Shown here piece after piece: positions 37,401-45,088 of a stretch of DNA of 50,825 nucleotides. The stretch covers positions 1 through 50,825 of the forward strand of contig CAMAQS010000008.1 in NCBI GenBank assembly GCA_945860565.1, read 5' to 3'. A program made the position numbers and the translations under genes. The stretch comes from Chitinophaga pinensis (GTDB taxonomy: Bacteria > Bacteroidota > Bacteroidia > NS11-12g > UBA955). How positions within the stretch are numbered: position 1 is the first letter of the stretch; each line of letters starts with the position of its first letter. The notes beneath the pieces are model-generated. The model worked only from the letters and a program-made list of their open reading frames with translations, was not told the DNA's origin and searched no databases.

Positions 37401-38579
37401 GTGTTTCCTACTTTATACCATTTCTTAAAAGATATTTTTGGCGTTGAAATTCGGTTTCTTGAAATCGTAAATACGTTTGGACTATTTGTGGCTTTTGCCA
37501 TTGCTGGGGCCTATTGGGCCATGCAAAAAGAATTTGCACGCAAGGCTAAATTGGGTCAATTTCCAAGTAGAATCACAAAACAAACGTTGGGAATCCCTTT
37601 CACGAAGTCTGAATATATTAGCAGTGGTCTTATTTCCTTTTTTTTCGGTTATAAAATCATTTATTTGGCCGTAAATACCGGTCCAGATTTTTCCCCGCAA
37701 GAACATATTTTCAACACGGATGGCAACCTTTTATTTGGTTTAATCTTTGCCGCATTATCCCTTTCATTTAAATATTATACCGACAAAAAACAAAGGCTAA
37801 ATCCACCAGTAGAAAAGGAATTTTCCATATCTCTAAGCGAAGAAATGGGCACGGTAACGGGCGTGGCCTTGATTTCTGGTTTTTTTGGTGCAAAATTGTT
37901 TCACATATTAGAAACACCAGAGAATTTTAACTTTAAATCAATAGTAGAGCAGTTTTTTACCACTGGGGGATGGACATTCTACGGCGGACTAATTATGGGT
38001 GGTTTGGGTGTGCTGTTGTACACCAGAAGCAAAGGGTATCATTGGTTGCACGTTTTAGACGGCGGTGGACCGGCAATGATGTTGTCTTATGGCATAGGCC
38101 GATTCGGATGTCATTTTGCAGGCGATGGCGATTGGGGTGTTGCGAATCTCTCAAAAAGTAGTTGGTTGCCAGACTGGGCTTGGGCCTACAAATATCCACA
38201 CAATGTTTTGGGTAAAGATTATGCTTCAAGTGGCATGGAGCCTATCCCAGGTTGCACAGGCGATTATTGCTTCCAACTTTCAACACCTGTTTTCCCAACT
38301 CCATTGTACGAGGCCTTGTCGGCGTTGTTGATTTTTGCAATTTTGTGGTTTTGGTTGAGAAATAAATCTTTATTGCCCGGGCAGTATTTTGGGGTCTACT
38401 TGATTTTTGCCGGTGTAGAAAGGTTTATGATAGAAATTATCCGCGAACATGGCGACAGTTTGTATCGTTTTGGGGGGATGGTTTTTTCACAAGCCCAAAT
38501 GATTTCGTTGTTTCTCATCGGATTAGGTATAGGATTAATCGTTTTGGCAAAAATGCGAATCTTAAAAGTGCGAAATTGA
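37401..38579 (+). CDS. lgt: Prolipoprotein diacylglyceryl transferase
   Basis: 392 residues, about seven or eight membrane segments. GWTFYGGLIMGGLGV and GRFGCHFAGDGDWG correspond to the Lgt signature containing the essential Arg; PTPLYEALSALLIF and YFGVYLIFAGVERFMIEIIRE complete the family pattern. It is about 100 residues longer than E. coli Lgt because of a cytoplasmic insertion common in Bacteroidota. It adds diacylglycerol to lipobox cysteines, including those of lipoproteins encoded in this window. The start is GTG, with TAATTTG four bases before it. 14 bases after mtaB. Confidence 0.92.
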   Translation: MFPTLYHFLKDIFGVEIRFLEIVNTFGLFVAFAIAGAYWAMQKEFARKAKLGQFPSRITKQTLGIPFTKSEYISSGLISFFFGYKIIYLAVNTGPDFSPQEHIFNTDGNLLFGLIFAALSLSFKYYTDKKQRLNPPVEKEFSISLSEEMGTVTGVALISGFFGAKLFHILETPENFNFKSIVEQFFTTGGWTFYGGLIMGGLGVLLYTRSKGYHWLHVLDGGGPAMMLSYGIGRFGCHFAGDGDWGVANLSKSSWLPDWAWAYKYPHNVLGKDYASSGMEPIPGCTGDYCFQLSTPVFPTPLYEALSALLIFAILWFWLRNKSLLPGQYFGVYLIFAGVERFMIEIIREHGDSLYRFGGMVFSQAQMISLFLIGLGIGLIVLAKMRILKVRN

Positions 38580-38584
38580 GGATT

Positions 38585-39115
38585 ATGCGTTTTTTAGTCT
38601 TATTGTGCCTGGTTTTGGTTTCGTCACCGGTATTTTCTCAAGGAACAGATTCTACGGTTATAGATTTTGAGAGAATGGATCCTGTATTAATTTCAGGAAG
38701 TTTAGATGCAGAGAACATAAAGAATTATAAGATATTAAAAAGAAGGGTGGTTAAAACCATGCCCTATGCCAAAATGGCTGCATTTCGAATTCGGGCAATG
38801 GAAGACAAACTGGCTACCATTAAAAGCAATAAGGACAGGAAAAAATACATCAAACAATGTGAAAAAGCAATTAAAGCAATGTATACCGAACAGCTTAAGA
38901 ACCTTACCAAAGGGGAAGGGCAGGTTTTAATGAAATTGCTTCACAGAGAAACGGGTAAAACCTCTTGGCAAATTTTAAAGAATTATAGGGGTACTACCGA
39001 AGCCATTTTTTGGCAAGCATTTGGAAGTTTTTGGGGCCATGATTTAAAGGAAGAATTTGATCCAATTGTGGATTATCAGATCGAAAACATCATCAAAGTA
39101 GAACGATTAGAGTGA
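38585..39115 (+). CDS. DUF4294 exported protein
   Basis: 176 residues from the ATG at 38585; a TTG nine bases earlier overlaps the lgt stop. Signal peptide ending VFSQ. The mature part is mostly helical and basic, with the AFRIRAMEDKL ... RKKYIKQCEKAIKAMYTEQLKNLT block of Bacteroidota DUF4294 proteins. Function unknown. It is coupled to lgt with a 5-base gap and converges on the ABC permease gene with a 9-base overlap. Confidence 0.85.
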   Translation: MRFLVLLCLVLVSSPVFSQGTDSTVIDFERMDPVLISGSLDAENIKNYKILKRRVVKTMPYAKMAAFRIRAMEDKLATIKSNKDRKKYIKQCEKAIKAMYTEQLKNLTKGEGQVLMKLLHRETGKTSWQILKNYRGTTEAIFWQAFGSFWGHDLKEEFDPIVDYQIENIIKVERLE

Positions 39116-40060
39116 GTGGGCCCTGTGTTTGCCGTCTTTAATAAAAGAATATAACAGTATTGGCGCTCCAATTAGAGCACATATTGGATTCACTTGCAGA
39201 ATCAAACCTTCAAATAAATGGTGTGCTAAATAATCGGCGGAAACACACAACATCATCCCCCAAAATAAAGTGGGTAACAATATTTTCCCATGGCTTTCAG
39301 TTTGGTTTAATCTTTTGGCAATATGTGGTGCCACCAATCCCACAAATCCAATAGGACCAATGTATGCAGTAATCCATCCTGCCAAAAGTCCACCAATCAA
39401 TATCATTCCACGGCGCAGAGCATTTATGGAAGACCCTGATGAAATGGCGTAAATATCCCCCAATAAATATGAATCCAATACATAACGATTCCACCAAATA
39501 TAGACAACCGCAATTAGGGTTGGCGCCAAAAGTAAAAATAGTTGATCCGATTGAATCCGTTCAAAACTACCCATCCCCCAAAACGTAAATTGTTTAATTT
39601 GTTCCCCATCTCCAAATTGTTGAAGCAATTCTACGCCTGCCCCAAATACAAAACTTAAAACCATTCCTGTTAGCAATAACCGTGAAGTGCTCTCAAATCC
39701 TTTGTTCATTAATAATTGTAACCCGAGAGCAGATAGAGCACCAACAAGACTTCCAACAAGCGGACTGAAGGTATTCGTTAATCCGGGAAAAGAAAAAACC
39801 ACAATGGCCATTCCCAGGCTAGCTCCAGGTGTTACGCCTAATAAATAGGGTCCTGCCAATGGATTGCGAAACAATGTTTGCATAATTAGACCCACAGCAG
39901 ACAATCCAGCACCGGCGAACAATGCACCCAAAACCCTCGGGATTCGGAATTGGGTAAAAATATCGCTATTTAAGGTTATATCATCGGTGAAAATTCCTAA
40001 ATCCAACAAGGATAGGCCTACAATGGCTAAAGGGAGTAGGAATAGTTGGAATCGGCGCAT
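39107..40060 (-). CDS. FecCD-family ABC transporter permease
   Basis: 317 residues from the ATG at 40060; a longer frame runs back into the binding-protein gene. About nine to ten membrane helices. FRIPRVLGALFAGAGLSAVGLIMQTLFRNPLAGPYLLG and IGPIGFVGLVAPHIAK are the BtuC/FecCD signatures for vitamin B12, haem and iron-siderophore uptake. Its start overlaps the upstream stop by one base (TAATG). No ATPase gene follows; the next gene on the other strand overlaps by 9 bases. Confidence 0.92.
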   Translation of the reverse strand: MRRFQLFLLPLAIVGLSLLDLGIFTDDITLNSDIFTQFRIPRVLGALFAGAGLSAVGLIMQTLFRNPLAGPYLLGVTPGASLGMAIVVFSFPGLTNTFSPLVGSLVGALSALGLQLLMNKGFESTSRLLLTGMVLSFVFGAGVELLQQFGDGEQIKQFTFWGMGSFERIQSDQLFLLLAPTLIAVVYIWWNRYVLDSYLLGDIYAISSGSSINALRRGMILIGGLLAGWITAYIGPIGFVGLVAPHIAKRLNQTESHGKILLPTLFWGMMLCVSADYLAHHLFEGLILQVNPICALIGAPILLYSFIKDGKHRAHSL

Positions 40061-41154
40061 TATTCTATTTTGCGGTAAAAATACGCATCTTCGGATTGGG
40101 ATTGAAACAGCCTTGTCAAATCTTTTAATAAGAAATCTGGTCGCAATGCGCCATAATCCCAATATGGATTAGCGCCGGTAGATTCAATTTTTTTGTCGTT
40201 TTGATAACAAGAAATGTGGTCAAAAACAGTGTTGGGAATGCGGTTTTCAATTTTTTTGATGCAAGATTTCGAGTCGCACACTCCGGGATGTATCCATATT
40301 GTTGATTTTTTTAAAGCGATTACGGCTTCTTCAATTCCTAGTTGAAAGGAGTTGACATCATTTGGGGAGTTTTTATTCAGCCATGCTGGGGTTGCTCCAG
40401 CATCTGTTATTAAAGTGGTCATCAGATTCTTGCGAGATGGCACCATCCAAACGCCGCTGTATGGAAGGTTTATCATTACCACGGGTCCTTTAAAATTTGC
40501 CTTTTTTAGGTCGTTGTAATTTTTGGCAATGACAGTAAATAAAGAATCGGACATTTTTGATTGGTAAAAAATGGCGCCAAAAACACGAATCCACTCTGCA
40601 CGAGCCAAAGGATGCACTTCAAGGTGATTTTGAATGAAAATGATAGAATGCGCTTCTGAATTTAGTCGTTCTAGTTGTTTTTTGTCTTGCTTAGAAATAT
40701 AGTAGGCAAAAGTGATGTCTGGTTTTTCATTCATTATTTGCTCGACATTTACATTGCCAAGTGGGTTTACAGAAATGACCTTTTGAGAGGGTGAAAATGT
40801 TTCAGAACAATGGTATTTTAGGTTGTCTACAGCAACGATGTGTTGTTGTTTGTTTAGGGCCCAAATAAAACGACTGAAAATGGCGGTCAACGATACAATG
40901 CGTTTGGTCTGTTTTATTTTAGAATAACCATTGTGAACGCTAGATTTTCCCCAAAAGAATCGTCCGATACACGTATTTGTATCCTGAAATACCTCCAAAA
41001 ATGTGTCACCATGTTGGGTGCCAATTTTGAACAGTTGGGCATATTGATTTTTTTGCCATTGAATGTTGGGCTTTGACAAAGGTGTTTTTTTTGAGTCAGA
41101 TTTACATCCCCCAAAAACAAACAAGAAAATAACAATGAATCCAAAATTCCGCAT
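40060..41154 (-). CDS. ABC transporter periplasmic binding lipoprotein (iron/B12 class)
   Basis: 364 residues. Lipobox LFVFGGC with Cys17. The fold is BtuF/FhuD-like: KRIVSLTAIFSRFIWAL, the IMNEKPDITFAYYI segment and AEWIRVFGAIF helix match periplasmic-binding family 2. In Bacteroidota such proteins often pass corrinoids, haem or siderophores to a FecCD permease, which is the coupled next gene. The ligand is unknown. Confidence 0.85.
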   Translation of the reverse strand: MRNFGFIVIFLFVFGGCKSDSKKTPLSKPNIQWQKNQYAQLFKIGTQHGDTFLEVFQDTNTCIGRFFWGKSSVHNGYSKIKQTKRIVSLTAIFSRFIWALNKQQHIVAVDNLKYHCSETFSPSQKVISVNPLGNVNVEQIMNEKPDITFAYYISKQDKKQLERLNSEAHSIIFIQNHLEVHPLARAEWIRVFGAIFYQSKMSDSLFTVIAKNYNDLKKANFKGPVVMINLPYSGVWMVPSRKNLMTTLITDAGATPAWLNKNSPNDVNSFQLGIEEAVIALKKSTIWIHPGVCDSKSCIKKIENRIPNTVFDHISCYQNDKKIESTGANPYWDYGALRPDFLLKDLTRLFQSQSEDAYFYRKIE

Positions 41155-41206
41155 GTTATGGCAAAGGTAGATTAAAAAATAAGACAGCTAAAAATTGTGT
41201 GAATCT

Positions 41207-41530
41207 ATGGCAATTAAAATAGTGGATATTTGTAGAGTGAATCTTCCATTGCTAAAATACAAATACCTCATATTTTACACTCTTCTGCTGTTTTGGATGT
41301 CGTTTTTCGACAACAATAGTTTCGTTTATCGGTATAAATTGGCAAGAGAAATTACCCATTTGGAAGAAAGTATAGAAATTCACAAAGACAAAATTGTGGA
41401 ATTGCGTAGGCAGAAAAAAGAATTGATTGGAAACGACCGAAATTTAGAAAAATTTGCCCGAGAGAAGTATCTTATGAAAAAAGACAATGAAGATGTTTTT
41501 ATCATTGTAGAACCTTCAGAAGAAGAGTGA
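41207..41530 (+). CDS. FtsB/DivIC-like septum formation initiator
   Basis: 107 residues from the ATG at 41207. A single membrane helix (YLIFYTLLLFWMSFF) is followed by a coiled coil (about 45-80, EITHLEESIEIHKDKIVELRR) and NLEKFAREKYLMKKDNEDVFII, the conserved FtsB/DivIC tail. It is a bitopic divisome protein bridging FtsL and FtsQ. No other division genes are adjacent. Confidence 0.87.
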   Translation: MAIKIVDICRVNLPLLKYKYLIFYTLLLFWMSFFDNNSFVYRYKLAREITHLEESIEIHKDKIVELRRQKKELIGNDRNLEKFAREKYLMKKDNEDVFIIVEPSEEE

Positions 41531-41613
41531 AAATAATGGGATACCAAAATAATAGTTGAAAAAAGTGTTTATAAAAAGCGTATTAATGTGCATTTCTATT
41601 CAGAGTACATCGA

Positions 41614-41621
41614 TAGTTTTG
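41614..41621 (+). promoter_or_regulatory. -7 box TAGTTTTG upstream of dnaN
   Basis: Exact TAnnTTTG, 28 bases before the dnaN ATG, in a 119-base intergenic region. No TTG is at the usual distance. Confidence 0.45.
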
Positions 41622-41649
41622 CAGTACTGCTAAAAAAAGAGATTTACTT

Positions 41650-42774
41650 ATGAAATTTATAGCTTCCTCAAGCGACTTATTGCAACATTTACTTACGGTA
41701 AATGGCGCCATTATGTCTAAACCCATCATTCCAATTTTGGAGAATTTTTTGTTCGACATTGGAGATGATAAAGTAACCATATTCAGTACCGATTTAGAGA
41801 CCAGCATGACAACTGCCTTAAAGGTAGAAGCCAAAGAGAAAATGAAGATTGCGGTACCAAGTAAAATGGTAATCGACATCTTACGTTCACTTCCAGACCA
41901 AACGGTTTCTTTTAATATTGATCCAAATAGTTTCGCCATAGAAGTGGTGAACGAAAGCGGACGTTATAAAATGGCAGGTCAAGATGGTGTTGATTTTCCA
42001 ACACTTCCAGAAAAAAGTGGAGAAGGTAGTTTTACCGTTCCTGCAAACGTTTTATTGCGTGCAGTGAGTAAAACCATTTTTGCTGCTGGAACAGATGAGT
42101 TGCGTTTAAATTTGACCGGTTTGTTTGTAGAAATGAAAAACAATTTGGTGAATTTTGTTGCAACAGACGCAAATAAATTGGTTCGTTATACACGTAAGGA
42201 CATCAATCCGCAGGTAGAGCACAGTTTTATCATTCCCAAAAAGCCTTTAAATCTATTGAAAACGGCTTTGCCAAATGACGAGACTCCAGTTATTGTAGAT
42301 TACAATAGGGCAAATGTGTTTTTTACATTCGGAGATACACAATTGATTTGTCGTTTGTTGGATGAAAAATATCCAGAATATTCAGCGGTAATTCCTACGG
42401 AAAATCCAAACAGCTTGAATATTTCTAGAATGCACTTATTGAGCGCCATCAATCGTATAAGTATTTTCGCTTCTAGAACCACTCATCAAGTGCGTTTCAA
42501 AATTGCTGGCAGTGAATTAATTATTTCTGCTGAAGATTTAGAAATGGCGAATGAAGCTGTTGAGAAAATACCTTGCGAATACGACGGAGAAGACATGGAA
42601 ATTGGATTCAATGCCAGATTCTTAAAGGAAATGTTGTCAACATTAGACGGAGAGATGGTACAGATTCAATTGTCTCAACCAAATAGGGCCGGTTTGCTCG
42701 TGCCAATGCAGCAAGATGCGAATGAGAATATTACCATGCTCATTATGCCGATGATGCTGAATAATAGCTACTAA
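41650..42774 (+). CDS. dnaN: DNA polymerase III beta sliding clamp
   Basis: 374 residues with the three clamp domains; KFIASSSDLLQHLLTVNGAI starts domain I and the C-terminus ends in MLIMPMML, the usual clamp tail. It encircles DNA and holds the polymerase. dnaA is not adjacent, and no DnaA-box cluster is visible, so the replication origin is not shown to be here. A strong terminator follows. Confidence 0.97.
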   Translation: MKFIASSSDLLQHLLTVNGAIMSKPIIPILENFLFDIGDDKVTIFSTDLETSMTTALKVEAKEKMKIAVPSKMVIDILRSLPDQTVSFNIDPNSFAIEVVNESGRYKMAGQDGVDFPTLPEKSGEGSFTVPANVLLRAVSKTIFAAGTDELRLNLTGLFVEMKNNLVNFVATDANKLVRYTRKDINPQVEHSFIIPKKPLNLLKTALPNDETPVIVDYNRANVFFTFGDTQLICRLLDEKYPEYSAVIPTENPNSLNISRMHLLSAINRISIFASRTTHQVRFKIAGSELIISAEDLEMANEAVEKIPCEYDGEDMEIGFNARFLKEMLSTLDGEMVQIQLSQPNRAGLLVPMQQDANENITMLIMPMMLNNSY

Positions 42775-42796
42775 TAGTTTATAAAATAATACATTG

Positions 42797-42827
42797 AAGG
42801 CTGTCTCAAAAGGGCAGCCTTTTTTTT
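42797..42827 (+). terminator. Intrinsic terminator of dnaN
   Basis: Stem AAGGCTGTC (42797-42805) pairs with GGCAGCCTT (42813-42821) with one G-U pair and a 7-base loop, running into eight T (42820-42827). Confidence 0.88.
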
Positions 42828-42833
42828 GATATC

Positions 42834-42926
42834 CCGATAACCGACCGGAATCCGGCCGGGCCGACCCCTATTTGGTTGGGTCGACCCTGGTGGTCGACCG
42901 AAATATCGTCGGGTCGACCGATAACC
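42834..42926. repeat. Left REP cluster
   Basis: Three GGTCGACC palindromes at 42879-42886, 42892-42899 and 42912-42919, the first within the 10-base palindrome GGGTCGACCC. Upstream is a CCGGAATCCGG palindrome (42845-42855) running into CCGGCCGG. The octamer CGATAACC occurs at both edges (42835-42842 and 42919-42926). The first two palindromes form the 23-base unit GGGTCGACCC, TGGT, GGTCGACCG. Confidence 0.75.
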
Positions 42927-42937
42927 AATTGCGAATT

Positions 42938-43450
42938 TTATTCCTTTTTCTTCTTTTTTGATGGATTTTCTTTGATATAATTAGAAATACGAAAGTAGGA
43001 TTCCTGGGTTTTAAAAATAACGTCCCAATAACTTAGTTGCCACAATTTTTTATGAAAGGGTTTCCAATTGGATTGTTTTACTCCTTGGATATAATTTACC
43101 GTTACAATAGATTTAAATGCCCCGATCATATCTCCAATCGTTTTTCGTTTAATTTCTGTAGCATTTTCACCTATTGAACTTGACACAATTTCTAATATAG
43201 CATGAAAATGATTCGGCATAACAACGAAACTATGCAAAACGATGTTGTGATATCGACTAGTTAGCATTAACCATTCATTATGGACCATTTTACCCGCTTC
43301 ATTTAATATCATTTCTCTATTAACTATTTGCCCAAATAAACAAAGCTTATTTTGTGTGCTAATGGTTATAAAATAATAGCCTGGTTTTGAGTAATCGTAG
43401 CCCTTTAAACGGATAATCTTTCGTTGGGGTTTCTTGGGGTCGTGTTGCAT
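42938..43450 (-). CDS. REP-associated tyrosine transposase (RAYT, Y1/HUH family)
   Basis: 170 residues from the ATG at 43450; the frame stays open to another ATG at 43507 (189 residues), but the family N-terminus RKIIRLKGYDYSKPGYYFITI begins just after the later one. The HUH metal motif is H81-F-H83 in VMPNHFHAI. The nucleophile tyrosine is probably Y141 (LWQLSYWDVIF) or Y120. RAYTs are single-copy relatives of IS200 transposases that nick REP hairpins and spread or maintain them. No tnpB accompanies it. A Lys-rich tail ends the protein. An inverted repeat AATCTT/AAGATT (43459-43475) precedes the start. It is flanked by the REP clusters listed here. Confidence 0.88.
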   Translation of the reverse strand: MQHDPKKPQRKIIRLKGYDYSKPGYYFITISTQNKLCLFGQIVNREMILNEAGKMVHNEWLMLTSRYHNIVLHSFVVMPNHFHAILEIVSSSIGENATEIKRKTIGDMIGAFKSIVTVNYIQGVKQSNWKPFHKKLWQLSYWDVIFKTQESYFRISNYIKENPSKKKKKE

Positions 43451-43574
43451 AATTTCAGAATCTTTTGTTAAGATTATTTTGAATTGTCTTGCATTAACGA
43501 CTAACATTTAAATATGTTGCAGTCTGTGAATCGCTTTGTGACTTGAATATTTGCAATTTTCACAAAGACGGCTT

Positions 43575-43679
43575 GGATCGACCCGTAATCTGTTGGGTCG
43601 ACCCTATATGGTTTGTCGACCCATGTGGTCGCCCGGATTATAGACCCTGTTAGTCTACCAGTAATCTGTTTGCCGACCA
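43575..43679. repeat. Right REP cluster: tandem, partly decayed copies
   Basis: GGATCGACCC (43575-43584) and GGGTCGACCC (43595-43604) form an inverted pair around GTAATCTGTT. GTCGACCC (43615-43622) and GGTCGCCC (43627-43634) make a copy of the 23-base unit at 43613-43635 with 18 of 23 matches. A further decayed copy follows with arms TAGAC/GTCTA (43641-43657). The decamer GTAATCTGTT recurs at 43585-43594 and 43661-43670, suggesting tandem duplication. Confidence 0.65.
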
Positions 43680-43740
43680 ACTTGTAAAAGAAAAATTTGG
43701 AAAGATTTTTTGGAACAATGTCTCAATGTGCATTGTGTAT

Positions 43741-43786
43741 ATGGTGCATCGGTCGACCACAAGGGTCGACCCCACATTATGGTGCA
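43741..43786. repeat. Inverted REP copy bracketed by an 8-base direct repeat
   Basis: The 23-base unit lies at 43750-43772 in the opposite orientation to the left copy (GGTCGACC, ACAA, GGGTCGACCC). ATGGTGCA occurs at 43741-43748 and again at 43779-43786, so the copy is framed by an exact direct repeat, as after insertion of a mobile unit. Chance cannot be excluded for eight bases. Confidence 0.6.
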
Positions 43787-43803
43787 GTTAATTCAAGGGA
43801 ATG

Positions 43804-43852
43804 ATTATTTAAAATAATGTGCAATTGGAAAGATAATCAATGGAAATCATTG
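43804..43852. repeat. AT-rich palindromes in the RAYT-yggS spacer
   Basis: ATTATTT-A-AAATAAT (43804-43818) and CAATG-GAAAT-CATTG (43838-43852) are perfect inverted repeats. A third CAATG-TG-CATTG lies at 43724-43735. No coding potential is seen around them. Confidence 0.4.
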
Positions 43853-43928
43853 CAAATTATTGATGGTTAATTTTGCATTACGCTATTGGTTCGACGCTAT
43901 CTGTCGATTGATATAAATGCCGGATTTC

Positions 43929-44004
43929 CCGGAATATTGAAATCTAAAATAGAAGAATCAATCAATAAGCAATATCCGGTTGGATTGACCCTAGTGGTGG
44001 CCCA
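43929..44004. repeat. Hairpin and decayed REP copy near the end of yggS
   Basis: CCGGAATATTG (43929-43939) and CAATATCCGG (43970-43979) can pair with a one-base bulge around a 30-base loop. Directly after it, 43982-44004 matches the 23-base REP unit at 17 of 23 positions in the same orientation as the left copy. Confidence 0.5.
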
Positions 44005-44072
44005 ATTTTCAAATTGTAATCTAATCTCCATTAAACATGGTCTGCACAAAACCACCTAATTCAATTCCACCC

Positions 44073-44732
44073 TCACCCAAAACACGCACTTCCAATGCGA
44101 ACCATTGTAGAGCCGTGTTCTATCGCCAGCATGTAATCGCCGCTCATGCCGATAGACAACTCCTTGAAAGACGCGTCGTTAGAGAAATATTCAGATTTGA
44201 TGTGCGAAAAATGCAAATGCGCTTGTTCAAATTCTGATTTTATGAGGTTTTTGTCCTCCGTGAATGTGGCCATTGCCATTAAACCAGAAATTTGCACGTG
44301 TGGCAATGACAGTTTAGTTGCCGCATCAAAAAAAGCTTTTATTTCGTTTGGGGGGATTCCAAACTTGCTTTCTTCTTGAGCCAAGTGCAGCTGAATTAAA
44401 CAGGGGATAATCCGTCCAAATTTTGATGCTTGGACATTGATTTCTTCCAGCAATTTTAAACTGTCCACAGAATGTATCATGGCAATGAATTCTGCAATGT
44501 ATTTTACCTTATTGCTTTGCAAATGTCCAATTAAATGCCATTCAATGTCTTTTGGTAACATTTCATATCTCTCCAAAAGTGCTTGAACCCTGTTTTCGGC
44601 AAACAAACGGATGCCAAAATGATAGGCCGCTTCGATTTCTTGTATTTCTCGATATTTAGAAACCACAATTAATTTGGCTTTTTCATCTATTTCTTGTTGT
44701 ATCCTTCGAATATTTTCTGCGATTCGGCTCAT
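44073..44732 (-). CDS. YggS-family pyridoxal phosphate homeostasis protein
   Basis: 219 residues. The PLP-lysine is K26 in LIVVSKYREI; WHLIGHLQSNKVKYI and the C-terminal LSIGMSGDYMLAIEHGSTMVRIGSACFG are diagnostic. It is a single-domain, fold-type III PLP protein with no known catalytic activity that buffers PLP and amino-acid pools. It is transcribed divergently from the DUF4296 gene with only 20 bases between start codons. Confidence 0.94.
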   Translation of the reverse strand: MSRIAENIRRIQQEIDEKAKLIVVSKYREIQEIEAAYHFGIRLFAENRVQALLERYEMLPKDIEWHLIGHLQSNKVKYIAEFIAMIHSVDSLKLLEEINVQASKFGRIIPCLIQLHLAQEESKFGIPPNEIKAFFDAATKLSLPHVQISGLMAMATFTEDKNLIKSEFEQAHLHFSHIKSEYFSNDASFKELSIGMSGDYMLAIEHGSTMVRIGSACFG

Positions 44733-44738
44733 TTATTT

Positions 44739-44746
44739 TAACTTTG
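44739..44746 (+). promoter_or_regulatory. -7 box TAACTTTG upstream of the DUF4296 operon
   Basis: Exact TAnnTTTG ending six bases before the ATG at 44753. It lies in the 20-base gap between two divergent start codons. No -33 TTG at the usual distance, where the yggS coding sequence begins. Confidence 0.5.
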
Positions 44747-44752
44747 CGTATA

Positions 44753-45088
44753 ATGCGTACGGGGTTTTACAAATTAACAATAGTTTTATTGATTCTGCTA
44801 ACAGGATGTGCTGAAAAACCAAGCATTGAAAAAGATAAATTAAAAGATATTTTGGTGGATGCTTTTCGTTTCGAAGCGGGCCAACAGATTTCTTCAAATT
44901 ATATGCTGCTTCCTGATTCCTTATGGACTGTAAATTACCGGTTTATTTTAAAAAAACACGGGGTTTCAGAAGCAGAATTTAAGAAAACCATGGATTTTTA
45001 CAAACACGATCCCGTAGCATTTAGTGCACTGCTCGATCCGGTAATTGAAGAATTGAAACAAGAAGAAGCAAAATCCTTTAAGCGTTGA
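44753..45088 (+). CDS. DUF4296 lipoprotein
   Basis: 111 residues from the ATG at 44753; a TTG nine bases earlier falls inside the -7 box. Lipobox LLTGC with Cys about 19. The mature protein is a small helical domain with LKDILVDAF and RFILKKHGVSEAEFKKTMDFYKHDP, the DUF4296 pattern of Bacteroidota. Function unknown. Its TGA overlaps the TTG start of mutS2, so it leads a coupled operon with mutS2 and possibly folD-queE. Confidence 0.85.
   Translation: MRTGFYKLTIVLLILLTGCAEKPSIEKDKLKDILVDAFRFEAGQQISSNYMLLPDSLWTVNYRFILKKHGVSEAEFKKTMDFYKHDPVAFSALLDPVIEELKQEEAKSFKR

Larger units (their letters stand above)
42834..44004. mobile_element. REP-RAYT patch: transposase gene flanked by palindromic repeats
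   Basis: The only accessory-looking stretch of the window, inserted between dnaN and yggS. It holds a RAYT gene and at least four recognisable copies of a 23-base repeat built from two GGTCGACC palindromes. The left copy (42878-42900) and a right copy (43750-43772) are inverted and match at 22 of 23 bases. The part after the transposase gene (43451-44072) holds no other convincing gene, only repeats and AT-rich palindromes. The limits are approximate; no outer target-site duplication was found. Confidence 0.65.

Noticed and set aside
40061-40162. N-terminal extension of the FecCD permease
   Set aside because: It lies within the binding-protein gene and is strongly basic; the ATG at 40060 starts directly before the first membrane helix.
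41531-42774. Replication origin near dnaN
   Set aside because: dnaA is absent and I see no cluster of DnaA boxes or AT-rich unwinding repeats in the 119-base spacer.
42938-43507. Transposase as part of an IS200/IS605 insertion sequence
   Set aside because: No tnpB and no IS ends were seen; the flanking palindromes and single short ORF fit a RAYT-REP arrangement better.
42834-43780. GGTCGACC repeats as a possible CRISPR array
   Set aside because: Units are palindromic, irregularly spaced (4-25 bases between them) and partly decayed; there are no constant-length spacers and no cas genes.
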